Assembly (NCBI GenBank): GCA_009809945.1
Contig: WTPW01000624.1
Location: 95,274 to 159,273 of the forward strand
DNA length: 64,000 nucleotides
DNA from: Gigaspora margarita
Taxonomy: Eukaryota; Glomeromycota; Glomeromycetes; Diversisporales; Gigasporaceae
Direction of reading: 5' to 3'
Position numbers and translations under genes: made by a program. A model generated the notes under the pieces. It saw only the letters and a program-made list of their open reading frames with translations, was not told the origin of the DNA and searched no databases. Below, piece after piece: positions 34,856 to 46,929 of this stretch (position 1 is its first letter; each line of letters opens with the position of its first letter).

Positions 34856-35347
34856 TATAATTGATGGGTTAATTATTAATTAACCAAACGAGGACATGTG
34901 TTACAAAGAATTTATAATTATTTCTAAATTTAGAATATCATATAACCATAGGACTTATTTGCAGTATAATGTGTTTATTGGTAAGATAGAAAATTTTTAA
35001 AGTTGAGCAAGGCCGAGCGAAGCGAGGCTGTGAGATATACCATAGAATTAATTTATTTGATTAAAGGTCGAATTACATTTATCGTGAAATCATATTAATG
35101 AAATTCTGCAATTAGCTAAACTGTATAATAATCTTTAAATTTTTTTGTATAAATATCAAATTATTCCTGTATACCAGGAATGTAGTCATGCTTGGTGTCA
35201 GTAAAATCTTGCTACATACTAATGGGCTGTGCTAGTGTTGCATACTGTTATTGTACTTAAGTGAACATACCATTTTGAGATAAATTCTGAATTTACATCA
35301 ATTTTTAATTGGCATATGTTATTTCTCGTATTTTTACCAATCATGAA

Positions 35348-35779
35348 TAGGGTTCTGCAATTTGATTTGATCTTCAAATATTTGAATCAAATATTTGATC
35401 AAATTCAAATTCAAATTTGACTATATTTGATTTGATCAAATTCAAATTTGGCCAAATTTGATTTGATTTGACAAATATTTGATTTGATTTGAAAATTACT
35501 ATTAAAAATTCAAATTCAAATCAAATTCAAATCCAAATATTTGAATCAAATCAAATTCAAATCAGGGTCAATTTGATTTGATCAAATTCAAATTTGGCCA
35601 AATTTGATTTGATTTGACAAATATTTGATTTGATTTGAAAATTACTATTAAAAATTCAAATTCAAATCAAATTCAAATCCAAATATTTGAATCAAATCAA
35701 ATTCAAATCAGGGTCAATTTGATTTGATCAAATTCAAATTGACCCAATATTTGATTTGAATTGAATTTGAGGAACTCTA
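35348..35779. mobile_element. hAT-like element made of CAAATTTGA repeats
   Basis: Ends TAGGGTTCTGCAA and TAGAGTTCCTCAAAT are inverted, with a perfect 8-bp duplication ATCATGAA (35340-35347, 35780-35787). The 432-bp interior is almost wholly AAATTTGATTTGATC-type words. A unit of about 145 nt is present nearly twice in tandem and is itself palindromic. Confidence 0.8.
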
Positions 35780-36007
35780 ATCATGAATAAACCAGTGATA
35801 CAGGCATGAGACCGCAGCAATGTAATAAACTACTAAATAATTACGTATTATTTGTTTTTGTAGAATAATGATTCATTTATTTATTATGTGTCGATTGTTT
35901 TATTTTTATTTCAAAAGAATCAACAATATAATTTAGTCCACAATAATAATGAGGTTTTAACCCCTTCAAAAATTAATTTATTACAATATTAATTATATTA
36001 TATAGTT

Positions 36008-36136
36008 AATGAATGCAACCAATATTGGTTTATTTGGCAAGCAAAAGATCCAGAAAATCACAGTGATCGTTTTTACATAACAATTAAAAAAGCATCTGGC
36101 TTTAAATTTAATGTGCTAATCTGGACCATAAAATAG
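36008..36136 (+). other. Coding-like fragment of unknown family
   Basis: Follows an intron-like TTATATTATATAG. It reads open for about 43 codons with protein-like composition: NECNQYWFIWQAKDPENHSD, then RFYITIKKASGFKFNVLIW, and a stop at about 36134. Trp, Cys and alternating hydrophobic residues make a random frame less likely, but there is no clear upstream exon and I do not recognise the family. Could be an exon relic. Confidence 0.3.
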
Positions 36137-36207
36137 CTCAGGGTGAGTATGAGATTTAATTTTGTTCACTTTAGCAATTGTTTTCAAGAGAACATATGCA
36201 TAATTTA

Positions 36208-36645
36208 CCGTAACTATTTATTGCGATTTGCAAAATTCTGAATCTACATTGATCGACTGAGTTATGATATTCACACTATGATTGTGAATAAGTACATCAA
36301 AAAATTCTTTAAAAATTGTGTTTGGATCGATTATTTTAGAGATTGGTCAAGGCTCATTCTCAAAAGGCTGGCGCTCTTAAATGTAATCAAAGTATTTTAT
36401 TGTACCATGATCACAATCGCTATGACACAGTAAAATACTTCAATCACATTTAAAAGTGCCAAACAACCTTTTGAGAATGAGCCTTGACCAATCTCTAAAA
36501 TAATTGATCCAAACTCAATTCTAAAGGATTTTTTGATGTAATAGAATCGCTTATCTAATTCACAATCATGATGATCATCACTCAAAATATCAATGTGGAT
36601 CCAGAATTTTGCAAATCGCAATAATCATCCAATAAGTTACCAATG
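36208..36645. repeat. Large palindrome (foldback), about 0.44 kb
   Basis: Arms match around about 36415. Outer words are TTGCGATTTGCAAAATTCTG against CAGAATTTTGCAAATCGCAA, inner words are AGAGATTGGTCAAGGCTCAT against ATGAGCCTTGACCAATCTCT. The 74-codon minus-strand frame here is a by-product. Confidence 0.75.
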
Positions 36646-36772
36646 AGAATTATGAATACATAATCTGATAGATATCATTTAATAAAATATTAAAGAAATT
36701 ATCAGGAATTGACATAGTACAGTAGCACAACCAGAGCACTTGTGGCACTCCACTTATTTATATTAAAATAAG

Positions 36773-37135
36773 AACACGAAAGTTGATTTTTCATTTTGCA
36801 TTACATGGAATCTGAAAACTTGGATCAGTCAGTCAGTTTTTTTTTCTTTTTTTTTCTAAAAAAAAAAAATTTACTGTAAATTAATAGAATTATGTTCACA
36901 TCACATCTAAGGTTACACAAGGTTAATTTCTCATTTTGCACAAGGAATCAGTCCTATCGGACAATTACGGGAAATTAAGGTCTCCATTGAGTACACTGGA
37001 TTAGAATAGCGTAAAAAAACAAATACCAAAAATCGAATATTGGCATAGTTGAAATCTAAAAAAAAAACAAAAAAGTTGTAAAATTGAAAAATGGGTCGGC
37101 AGGTAATGTAAAACGAAAATCAACTTGGTGTGTCC
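36773..37135. mobile_element. Harbinger-like MITE, copy 2
   Basis: Shares with 31455-31894 the terminal CACGAAAGTTGATTTTTCAT (left), the complementary right end, and the inner ATTACGGGAAATTAAGGTCTC block. Ends are diverged and no clear target duplication remains. Confidence 0.55.
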
Positions 37136-37207
37136 TCGCAAATTTCAGTAAGATCATGGGCATGTTATTGTCACGCCATTTGTTATATCTCATTGTTAAC
37201 TAAAATG

Positions 37208-37240
37208 GGCGGCGAAGCTGCCTGCATATGCAATTTCTAG
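37208..37240 (+). mobile_element. Possible Helitron 3' terminus
   Basis: A six-base GC stem (GGCGGC/GCTGCC with GAA loop, 37208-37222) is followed 14 nt later by CTAG and then T. A hairpin just before a terminal CTRR motif inserted next to T is the usual Helitron 3' structure. The 5' end was not found, so this rests on one end only. Confidence 0.35.
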
Positions 37241-38025
37241 TTTATTTATAAAAAAGAGTTTATAGAACTACTTAACGAACTTAATTTATTCACTGCAAAG
37301 AAAATATTTATAAAAATTATTTAGCGAACGTAATTAAATTATTTAACGAACTTTTTTCTTTTTTTTTAAATAAACCTCCCTACATTACAAAAGTGTGTCA
37401 GAAAAGTTACAGGTCAAAATGGAGATAGCTTACTACATAAACTATATCAAAAACTATCCAAACTAGGTTAATGCACAGCATTTTGTATCCGAAGCGCAAT
37501 AACAACTAAGATCTAATTTCATTTTTTTGATACAACACAAATCAAAATAATATGATGCATCAAAAAGGTAACTATTATACACATGCGGACAGACACCAAA
37601 TACAGAAGTTACATTTTGATATTCCTATTATTTGATCATCAAAAATGGAACTTTTGTATCACCTTACGTAAACATATAAAGTCCTCCGCTACGCTTCGGA
37701 CAATTACTGTAATTATCTATAATTAAGCCCTAATAATGATAAGGCTTCGATCGAGGCATGTAATGACTTGATCTACGTAATTAGGGTACTTCGATTCTTA
37801 TTGCAACAGTCACGAGGCAAATGTTAAGTACTTTAGCTTTTTAAAGCTTTTATAATATCTCTGCTAACTACTTTTATTTACTTAACCTGCTAATACTGTT
37901 TATTTCTTTATCTTTAGCTGTGCTGGGTTTCAAATTCGATTCTGATTGTAAATCGTGATTCACAATTATCTCGTGATTTCGATTTCAAATAGGTTATGTA
38001 AGTATTTATTAATATATAATAAGGT
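37241..38025. other. Intergenic, no gene seen
   Basis: AT-rich. A small GC hairpin TCCGCTACGCTTCGGA lies at 37683-37698. No convincing frame. Confidence 0.35.
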
Positions 38026-38027
38026 TA

Positions 38028-38205
38028 CAGTGGTAAAAAATAATTCGATGTGTCGAATGGCACTATTCGAATGTTATTATTCAATGCACTATTCAACTTA
38101 TCACATGACTTCACGGACATTCATGTCTGCGAAGTCCTATAATAAGTTGAATGGCATTCGAATAGTGCCATTCGGCACATTGAATTATTTATTTTTTACC
38201 ATTGT
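38028..38205. mobile_element. Palindromic TA-flanked MITE, 178 bp
   Basis: Nearly the whole element is an inverted repeat (TGGTAAAAAATAATTCGATG and its partner, then CGAATGGCACTATTCGAAT) around CATTCATGTCTGCGAAGT. Flanked by TA. The 99-codon frame across it is incidental. Confidence 0.7.
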
Positions 38206-39113
38206 TATAATGCATGAGGGTCTGATTACTAATCGATATTATTTTATTCAATAATAATCAATGTAGTATAAATAGCAGTTTCGGCAGAATTGACCCAAAC
38301 CATTTTGGCATCAATTTTAAAGCAATTTTCCCTCTCACAACATATAGTTTATATTAATTTAGAATCTTGAAAGTGTTCTCAATGATTGAAGAATCCTTAT
38401 GATAATTTCTTTCTATGCAATGCGAGTTCAAATTAGAGTAACTCTGAAAAAATTTTGCAAGTTTAAATGGTATCGTGCATGATTTTCTTTTTGCATTTAG
38501 ATTATGTTGTTATTTACTAAAGGAGGCATTTAAGAACAGCCTATATTTGTTCTGTTGCATTTCTAAGTTAGTACATACGTGTATGTAATACTGTAATACA
38601 GTTATGATATGAAGCATAAAATAAATGCATGTATATGATTTTAAAGATGGCGCTCATCCTTTTTTAGACAGCTGTAATCTTTTCGAGAGATTCTGTTACT
38701 CTACAGTAATTACCAAAACTTTATATTGATGGCTAATATGCGTCTAGTTTGCAGTGAACTTTTTGACAAGCATACGTATAATATAGAATCAAGGCTGTAA
38801 GCTACAATATAAGAGGTACTGATATCTTGTTAAAAGCTAGAAATAAATTTATATTCAGTCCTCTCAATAATGATAATGTAGCTAGTATTGTTAAGTATAC
38901 ATGTATACATACATCTACATCTTTATTAATTCAAGCTTTTAATGCTTTATCTTACACGATATATTTATATAAAAATGCTAATAGGTAGTATTTATAATCT
39001 GTATTTAAGTATTCGCTAATCAATTTATTTTTGTTAGCTCTTGTTTAATATTCTTATATATATATAGTTTATTTTTTAAAAACCTTGTACCGTATTTATT
39101 TTATTAAAAAAGT
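38206..39113. other. Intergenic upstream of the 39114 gene
   Basis: No gene or repeat recognised. An AT-rich TATATATATA stretch at 39056-39066 lies about 50 nt before the downstream ATG. Confidence 0.35.
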
Positions 39114-40848
39114 ATGTCGCAACAATCAACTTTTAATACTTTAAAGCCTGTTTATAATTTGGTCGAATTAGGATTAGATGACTATGAAGAAAATGAACTA
39201 GTTCTTAATGCTATTCATGATTTATATATATATTTTCAAAATTCTAGTAATTGTACTTGCCGTCGAACTCCAAAACAAAGAGATCTTAGAACTTGTTTTG
39301 AAAAAGTAGGATTTAAATGTTTTTTTGAAAGACATTTTGAGTTAAAAGCTTTAGAAGAACATGAACTTTTTATAAAATCACAATTAATGTCATTTGAACT
39401 TACTGATGAAAAATCAGATAATAAAATTTTAAAAAATGTACATATAAATATAATTATAATAGCTCTTTGTCTCTTTGTAAGCCAGCATATTTAAAATTAT
39501 GTGGAGTTAATGATTATTTACTTTCTACTTTACAAAATCATTTACAATCAAATGGATTAACTGAACATGTTCATGGAAATACTGGACATGCATCTAAAAC
39601 TGAATCAAGAGTTTTTTTGGATTTTAATATAACATTTACAATTAAACAATTTTTAGTACAATATGGAGCAATTCATGGATTTCCTTCTCCATTATGGCAT
39701 CAAGATGATTCAGGTGTTTTTATTTATCTTCCAACTGGACAAACTTATGTATCAGTTTATAATGAATATAAAAAAAAGTTTTTATCTTACCCATGATCAA
39801 TCAGAAAAAGTAGTTTCTTATTTCACTTTTAGAAGATTATGGTATGAAATGATTCCTAGCCTTCGATTTCAACCATATGCAAGTGATCTTTGTGAAGTAT
39901 GCTCTTCTTTTAAGGCAAAATTATTAGTTGCAAAGCAAGATATTGATGAATATAATAAAGTTCAAGTTGAATATGATGAGCATAGAGTAGCTGTGGATCT
40001 TGAAAGGGAAACATTATAACAATAATATTGAAGAAAGTAAAATAATTTAAACATTACACATATTTGTTATGATTAGGCACAAAATATTTCTATACCTTAT
40101 TCACCTCAACAAGTAGGTTCACTTTATTTAAATCTCCTTTTCTGTACATATTTTTGGTGATTGCAAAATTGGTATAGAAAATTATCAAAATGAATTTCCT
40201 GAAGGGGTTTCAAAAGGTGGTAATACTACATTAAATATGGTTTATCATTTTCTTCAAAATTCTAAAAAAAAAAAACAAAAAATTAAGAGTAACTTGCGAT
40301 AACTGTAGTGGACAAAATAAGAATAATCTATCACTTTGGTTTTGGTCTTGGTTATGTTCATTAAATTGGTATGAGGAAATTATTGTTAATTTTATGCTTC
40401 CCATCACACAAAATTTATCTGTGATTCATTTTTTGGGCAGATTAAAAAAGTATATAGAGATAGTGTTAATACTATAGATTATGTTGAAAATATTGTAAAT
40501 AATTCATCAAAGGGAAATGATGCAATTCAATATAAAAATAGTAAAGGGTGGATTTGGTATGATTTTAGTTCATTTTTTAAAGATAACTTTAAACCTTTGC
40601 CATACTATAAAACAATATCATCACTTTCGATTTAATAGCTTAGATATTGGAATGGTCCATGCTTTAAAAAAATCGGATGGAGAGGAAATTTTTTTCTATT
40701 ATTACATAATAACAATTTCGATAAAAATAGTCAATTAAATACTATTTCTACTGTACTATTATCAGATGACCGTAAAAAATACCTCTATACAAGAATCCGT
40801 CAACATGTTGATGATCCATATAAAGATATTCTATGTCCGCAACCTTAA
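39114..40848 (+). pseudogene. DNCxGQNKN-family transposase-like gene, frameshifted
   Basis: Following the reading through frame changes gives a nearly full-length protein of about 560 aa. In order: a Cys-rich N-terminus (CTCRRTP), LCKPAYLKLCGV, HVHGNTGH, CEVCSSFKA, IFGDCKIGIEN, a GGNTTLNMVYHF segment, CDNCSGQNKNN, HTKFICDSFFGQIKK, YLYTRIRQHV and a C-terminal CPQP. The DNCxGQNKN and HTKF...D..FG.IK blocks mark a widespread eukaryotic transposase-like family. I think it is the one labelled DUF7869 but could not check. A 40-nt GT-AG intron is possible at 40037-40076. At least seven breaks are 1-nt shifts, several in A or T runs (about 39433, 39775, 40275, 40665). Few or no substitutions cause stops. 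No terminal repeats were found around it. Confidence 0.65.
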
Positions 40849-41888
40849 TACTAAAAAAACTTTATTTTAGTAACATTGTTTAAACTTATATAATTATTCC
40901 GTACTAATACTAATAAAGGCACTATTAATCAATTAAAAAAAAACTTAATAATTATTACTTAACTTGTATTTATAAGTTAATTAAAAAACTGGCAGCAAGA
41001 TTGAATGTGATAAAAATTTTGTTGCTCTATCTGAAAAATTCTGCTATTAAATTTTCAGATTCTGTAAACAAATCATAAAAAAAATCTAGATACTGCCGTT
41101 GTAGTGCCCAGAATGTTTGTAATTAAAATTCTAAACTGGTAAATAAGAAAAGTCAGAGACGATAGAGAAAGACAGCTCAACTTTTGAGTTAAATTTAAAA
41201 AATTCAAAGCGTAATAAGATAGTAGCAAGACCCGTGATTTAATGTTTTGCATTTACTTAAATTTTATATAATGCAAGTGCAGTTACCTTAATCTAAAAAT
41301 TATTTTTAGTTTAGGATGTTAATAAGTCCCGCAATAATTGTCAGCTATATTGTTGTTAGATAAAACCTTATTCGCATAATGAAGAAAGAATAAACCTAAA
41401 CCCAAAAGACGAAACTTCTAACAAAAGTCAAAACCCCGAATTCTTCTGACAAAAGACAAAACCTTAAACTCAAAATGACGAAGCTTTATGCTCAAAAAGA
41501 TGATACTTTAGTGCTTTTGCTAAAAAAAAATTAACATAGTATCCGAAATTACACGTATACCAGCAAAAATAAACCAGTTCATTTTTTCTGAACAATGCTA
41601 GGGTTGTTATAGATATGTTGAAATAATTTTGTCAAAAAGACATAGTACTCATAAAATAATAAATTAAAACATACTATGTAGCACAAAATGAATGATCGTA
41701 AAGTAAGCACCAAGCAATTTTCACTAAAACTGATATGTATAATATAATATTGAATACTTATTTCTAACACTCTTTAAACAATTCAAGTGCCTATTATGCA
41801 ATAAAATTTTATGTAATTTTTATAAATTTTTATTTTTTTATACACATAATCTTCAATGATTTCAACAACATTTATTTGTATATTCGTT
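40849..41888. other. Intergenic, no gene seen
   Basis: AT-rich. 41395-41480 repeats AAAAGACGAAAC/ACAAAAGACAAAACC words, echoed at 42100-42210 by the complementary TCGTC/TTTCGTC words. The palindrome at 41889 may therefore sit inside a larger decayed inverted-repeat element. Confidence 0.35.
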
Positions 41889-42036
41889 AAAAAAAATTAT
41901 TTTACAATACCAGATCATTCTGCTAGTACATGTTATGATTATAATACCACACCATTTTATTATAATAAATGGTATGGAATTATAATCATAACATGTACTG
42001 GCGGAATGATCTGGTATTGTAAAATAATTTTTTTTA
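41889..42036. repeat. Palindromic MITE-like element, about 148 bp
   Basis: Arms ATTTTACAATACCAGATCAT and ATGATCTGGTATTGTAAAAT are separated by a further inverted ACATGTTATGATTATAAT block around TATTATAATAAATGG. No target duplication is clear. Confidence 0.7.
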
Positions 42037-43804
42037 TATGTTGCACACCGGGTGAAGATTCAGTCGTGTAACATCGACGTTTCCTCGTCGTTTATTAGCT
42101 TTGTCACCCTTTACAGTTTCATCAGCTTCTTAGCCTTTCATCAATTTTATCACCTTTCGTCAGTTCGTCATTTGTCATTTAAAATTTTAATTGACAAAAG
42201 ACGAAACTAGATTTTGCGTTCACTATCTACTCTAAAGATTTATTTCATACCGATGAACAAAGTGGATTATTTTACACTAATTCTCCATATGTCAAGATAT
42301 AACTTATGTAGGCAAGAGAATAAGAAATTTTCCTACCCACATTTATTTAATTACTTTGGATTCACCAATGATTGCAAAATAATGTTTAGGGCGGAAGTAG
42401 GGCTTCATCTAACAACTATAGTCGCTGGCTTAGAACAAGATTTGTAAAAATTGATATTTTTAACTGGTATTTGTTCAAAAAGTAAGATTATAGAAAATTT
42501 ATTTTTTTCCATAATATTTTCTATTAGTTTTTACGGAATTGAATAGGGACCGATCATGTGAAGAAAATTTTGTAATATTAATTGAGAGAGCTTGTGCAAG
42601 TAAGTTGATTTAGCTTTAATACTTACAGTAAGAAATTCATAATTTAAATAGAAAAGAGATGCAAGATTTGGTATACAAAGGCAGAAAGCACAAAATATGG
42701 AGTTGTGGCAGACGAACAATGAATCACGTGAACAAGAAAGTCGTAATGATAAAATTAGGAAATGCAAAGTTTTAGATATGTTTTGGTTTTATTACAATTA
42801 AAGGTCTTTTCGGCTCTATACATGCTTACTTCTTTTATTTATATTACAGTAAAATTGAAGAGAACTCTGACTTTATTACATTTAAAAACTTGTACTTATA
42901 TACATTAATGTTTATTATACTACGCGTTAAAACGATAGTGATCGGTCTCATCTAAATTACTTAAAAATTAATGCAAAGACTGGTAGACTTTATTTGAAAC
43001 GTTATAAAAAAATAACTTTCTATAACTTCATTTATTGGACGAATGCTAGTTACAGTAAAAATGTCAATTTTTTCAAATCTTGCTCAAAATCGGCTAAATA
43101 TAACTCTTTTAGTATTGTATAAATTAAGTATAGTAAAATTTCAGCAAAATACAACAAGTTTAAGATCAATTTGTACAAAATTTTTATTAATAAATATTGC
43201 TAAAATCTTGAAAAAAAAGTAAAAGTATTAAAGTATATTTTAGCAAAATTTAAGATAAAATTTATTGTTTGTTATTGTTAATTAATTTTTTCAATCTGTA
43301 CTAAATTTTTTTTTTTTTTTTTTTTTTTTTTACCTTAATATATAAGGTGCGCATATGGCGCTTTATTTAGTATGTACATAAAAATTTACAAATTTACAAT
43401 TATTTAAGAAATTTTAAGGCCGCTATAAGGCCTTTATTTACTGCATGAGGGATCTGTTTAAGAACATTAAGTTCTCTGTTTAATTGATGCGTGACTAAAG
43501 TCGTAATGTTAAAATTGTTGATTATATTATTGCCCCATTTAGAAGAGGTATATTGTACTAAATTTTGTACAAAAAGCTAATGGAAAAATATCAAAAGGAT
43601 TCCTTTGTTAATTTACCCGCATTTTCCCATAATAATCGCACATCTGCGCATTATTTTGAGCACATTTGACAATATTTTTATACCGAACATAATAGATTCG
43701 ATATAACCAATTGATCCAAAATGGTATCCATGTGATTTCATGCCATTACATTTTAAAGAATCTGAGAGCATTTACTTTATTTGAACAACTGAATACTTTA
43801 TTGC
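42037..43804. other. Intergenic, no gene seen
   Basis: The 77- and 78-codon frames at 42214 (plus) and 42767 (minus) have no recognisable domain. A T run of about 27 nt lies at 43306-43332. Confidence 0.35.
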
Positions 43805-43812
43805 TTTTGTAT

Positions 43813-45590
43813 TAGGGCTGTTAATCGGTCCGTCCGGTTCGTCTTGGTCCAAAGACTGGCAGTCTTTTAAAAAGTTAAATGAGTCCAGGACTGATTAGGA
43901 CTGATCAGTATGGGACTCAACTGACTGATTATTAGACTAATTAAATGTCATATAAATTGCACTAACATATTAATTTATTACCCGTTATTGTTATAGACTC
44001 CATTCAAATAATGAGTTTATAACTCGTTTTATTACATAAAAGCAATCTCTAAACGAATATTTAAACCTGTCAATTATTATTAAAACTAGTGATAACAATG
44101 CGTAGAAATTTTGAAAATCATACATATGATTTTTTGTAGATATATTTTTATGTGAGTAAGCTAGCATAATTCAAGCTAATTTATCTCAAGCATAAACATT
44201 TTTTTGAAAGTTCCCAACAGGAAAAAATTAATATAAATTATGAACAAGGTCAAAAATAGAATTGGAACAAAGTTCCTAAAAATTCCAAATGGAACGTTTT
44301 TTATAAACTAGGTATATTACTGCGCATTATGCGCATTAGCATCATGTATAAAAAGCATTGAATTTCTTATCACTAAACTAGGATTAGCTTTATATTTAGT
44401 TTGCTTTGCTCTTTAAAGTTCAAAGTGCAGTATAAATAATATAATATTCAATAAACATAATATTTATTTATAACTTTAATGCTAATGCTAATATTAATTT
44501 GCCTTTAATATCCAAAAATAATTTAATTTTTAATTTGAAAGCAAAGACATATTAATAATTTAAAGTGATCAAAAAACTTGAAATTAATGAATCGAATCAA
44601 AGTTATAACTAAACAAATAAAGTATTCACATGAATATTTAAAATATAAACCTTTTAATTATACACCTAATTAAAAAATGGTTTATTAAGATATAAACCTA
44701 ATTTTAAAAAAAAATGTTTCGCAGAGATATAAAATAATACTAAATAAGAAAACACTTATTTAAATTTCTTAAATTTATTATTGTTGTCTAAGGCTCTAAA
44801 AATTAACCTCGTATATCACAAAAAATTAAGCTATATATGCTCGTTACAATAATTTAAAACTAACTATACTAGGACCGATAGTCTTTTTGGTCCGTCCTAT
44901 TGTAACTATTATTCGGGAGAGAGGAGTATTTAACCGATTTAACTCTAATAGTTACGAGAGATTATAAAGATAATGTTTGTAAAGGAGTTTGTGACAATGT
45001 TATGAAGAAATACGTAACAATAAGCTACGGTGAATAGTATGAGAATCAACTGTTAGAGGATCTCAGGACAAAATTTATAGTAAGACGAAACAGACTAACA
45101 ACGGGAAAAGACTGTTCGATTAAAAAAATAGGAGACAAGGGCTCTTCAGCACAACTTCCTTTTGTTTTATTTAAAAATCGAAGAGAAGATTCTGCTTTAT
45201 TAAACTGAAGTATGGGTGTTTATATACATTTAGGTTTATTATACTACACATTCGACGGTTACCTAGCACGTTAATTGTGCAATTTACCACCTAATGTGAT
45301 ACGAAAATACTAATTTAAGCCCATCACGTTAAAAGTGTTACCTCCTAATTTCTAAAATCATAAAATTCCCCTGCCTTTGCATGTTTGACGTGATAGCACG
45401 TTGAGCGTGCTATTATGCTAAGGTAAACAGAGGTAAACATATGGAAATCGCTACACTAACAGGTTTTTCTTTGATAAAAAATAATTAAATTTTCTGACGT
45501 CACAAATTGTGATTTGTGACACTATAAAAGACCAGACTGGCAGGGTCTTAAGGTGGTTTTAGTCGGAAATCGGACCGATTAACAGCCCTA
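43813..45590. mobile_element. hAT-type element with perfect 8-bp duplication, 1.78 kb
   Basis: TIRs TAGGGCTGTTAATCGGTCCG on both sides (inverted) and direct TTTTGTAT flanks (43805-43812, 45591-45598). No transposase frame, so it is non-autonomous or gutted. It contains an LTR-like insertion at 44901-45521. Confidence 0.85.
44901..45521. mobile_element. LTR-like element, copy 3, nested in the hAT element
   Basis: Begins TGTAACTATTATTCGGGAGA, ends TTTGTGACA, and is flanked by direct CTAT (44897-44900, 45522-45525). It carries GC-richer dyads (TAGCACGTTAATTGTGC, TAGCACGTTGAGCGTGCTA). Same family as 11986, 18821 and 55293. Confidence 0.65.
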
Positions 45591-45598
45591 TTTTGTAT

Positions 45599-46479
45599 GA
45601 ACTCTCATCACATGTACTTAAGAAATTTAAGACCCATAAAAAGAATTTAAAAATTGTGGTATAATAATCAAGTAAAAATTAGCGTTATAAATGATAACGT
45701 TAAATTTTATTTACAAGCTTTCCTTGTGCTGCACTCAAATAATAGGAATTAAAATAAAATGAATAAGAAAAGATGTTAGATTGAAATAAGGCCATACAAA
45801 CTGATATTTTTGGTTTCATAATCTGGCCGGGTCAACAGTTCCAAATAAGGAAATTTTAATTTTTAGATGCAGTAAAGAGTTAAACAGTCAGAATCCATAA
45901 AAACTAATTTACTAATTAATAATTTATTGTTTTGAAGTCTTCTAAAAAGCTTTTATATACTTGAATAGAAAGGTCGTAAGAATTGATATTAAAATAGCCA
46001 ATGATACCTGAAGAGCAACAAAAGTGGCCCTAATGATCAAATATTAACGAGAATGCAATTCAAAAATGACAACAATTAAAAATATATATATATACTAAAC
46101 ATAACGTTATTGAATATGAATTGAAGATTAAATATATTTGTTTATACTTCATTGTTCAATTTGTGTAATTATCAGTTGACATATCGTGGTATTTACAAAT
46201 AGTCCGGTGTGCATTTTTTTCACACCAACTGGTTATTATCCAAAGTATAAAGAGACTATTCTTCGGTTATAATATGAATTGCCCCGAGTATTAATCATAA
46301 AATCAGTACTTTATGATTTTCATTTTTCAATTTTCACTGATTGAAAAAAGACTTGGACGACTCTTGATGCAGATCATGAGACTTGATGTTGTTATCACGC
46401 TGATCTGACCCTGTTATTATAGAGCACGGGATTGCTGCGTCGAATCTGTCAGATTTGCCATTTGTCAAACACTAAATGC
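45599..46479. other. Intergenic, no gene seen
   Basis: AT-rich. A TATATATATA tract lies at 46084-46093. Nothing recognisable. Confidence 0.35.
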
Positions 46480-46720
46480 TTATTCTAAAAAGCTTGTTAG
46501 AATGGTTTTATAACGCAACAATAAAGAGCCGTTAGGATGATTACAACAATGAGTTTTTGGAATGATTATTTTTCGCTAACCATAAAAAGCTATTAGAATG
46601 ATTATTTTAACACTAACCATAAAAAATTATTAGAATGATAAATTTATGAGTTTTTAGAAAGATTATTTATAGCTAACCATAAAAAACTATTAGAATGATT
46701 ATTTAACACTAAGGCCGTTT
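46480..46720. repeat. Tandem repeat, uninterrupted relative of the piggyBac site
   Basis: Same sequence as 25322-25357 plus 28105-28350 without the transposon: AAGCTTGTTAGAATGG, TTTTATAACG, AACAATAAAGAGCC, then CTATTAGAATGATTATTT units about 40-45 nt apart. Confidence 0.7.
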
Positions 46721-46929
46721 GAAGTTACAATTTCGTTATACTCTTTTACTAATAAAACTAAACCCTAACCTAACTTTAAAAGATAAAGAGCTGACAAAAA
46801 AGGGCCCAAATATTTTAAATTTTAATATTAAAATATTTCCGGATCTCAGCTTCAGCCGATCTCAGCTTCAGCTGCCACAATCATTATACATTGCAGTATA
46901 GTTTTCATTTTAGATTTTATTTATGAAAA

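Noticed and set aside
34990..35040. GC-rich GCCGAGCGAAGCGAGGC patch as a Helitron end
   Set aside because: Hairpin-like, but no terminal CTRR motif follows at the right distance.
36397..36621. 74-codon minus-strand frame
   Set aside because: Lies in one arm of a large palindrome and has no domain.
37955..38254. 99-codon frame
   Set aside because: Runs straight through a palindromic MITE.
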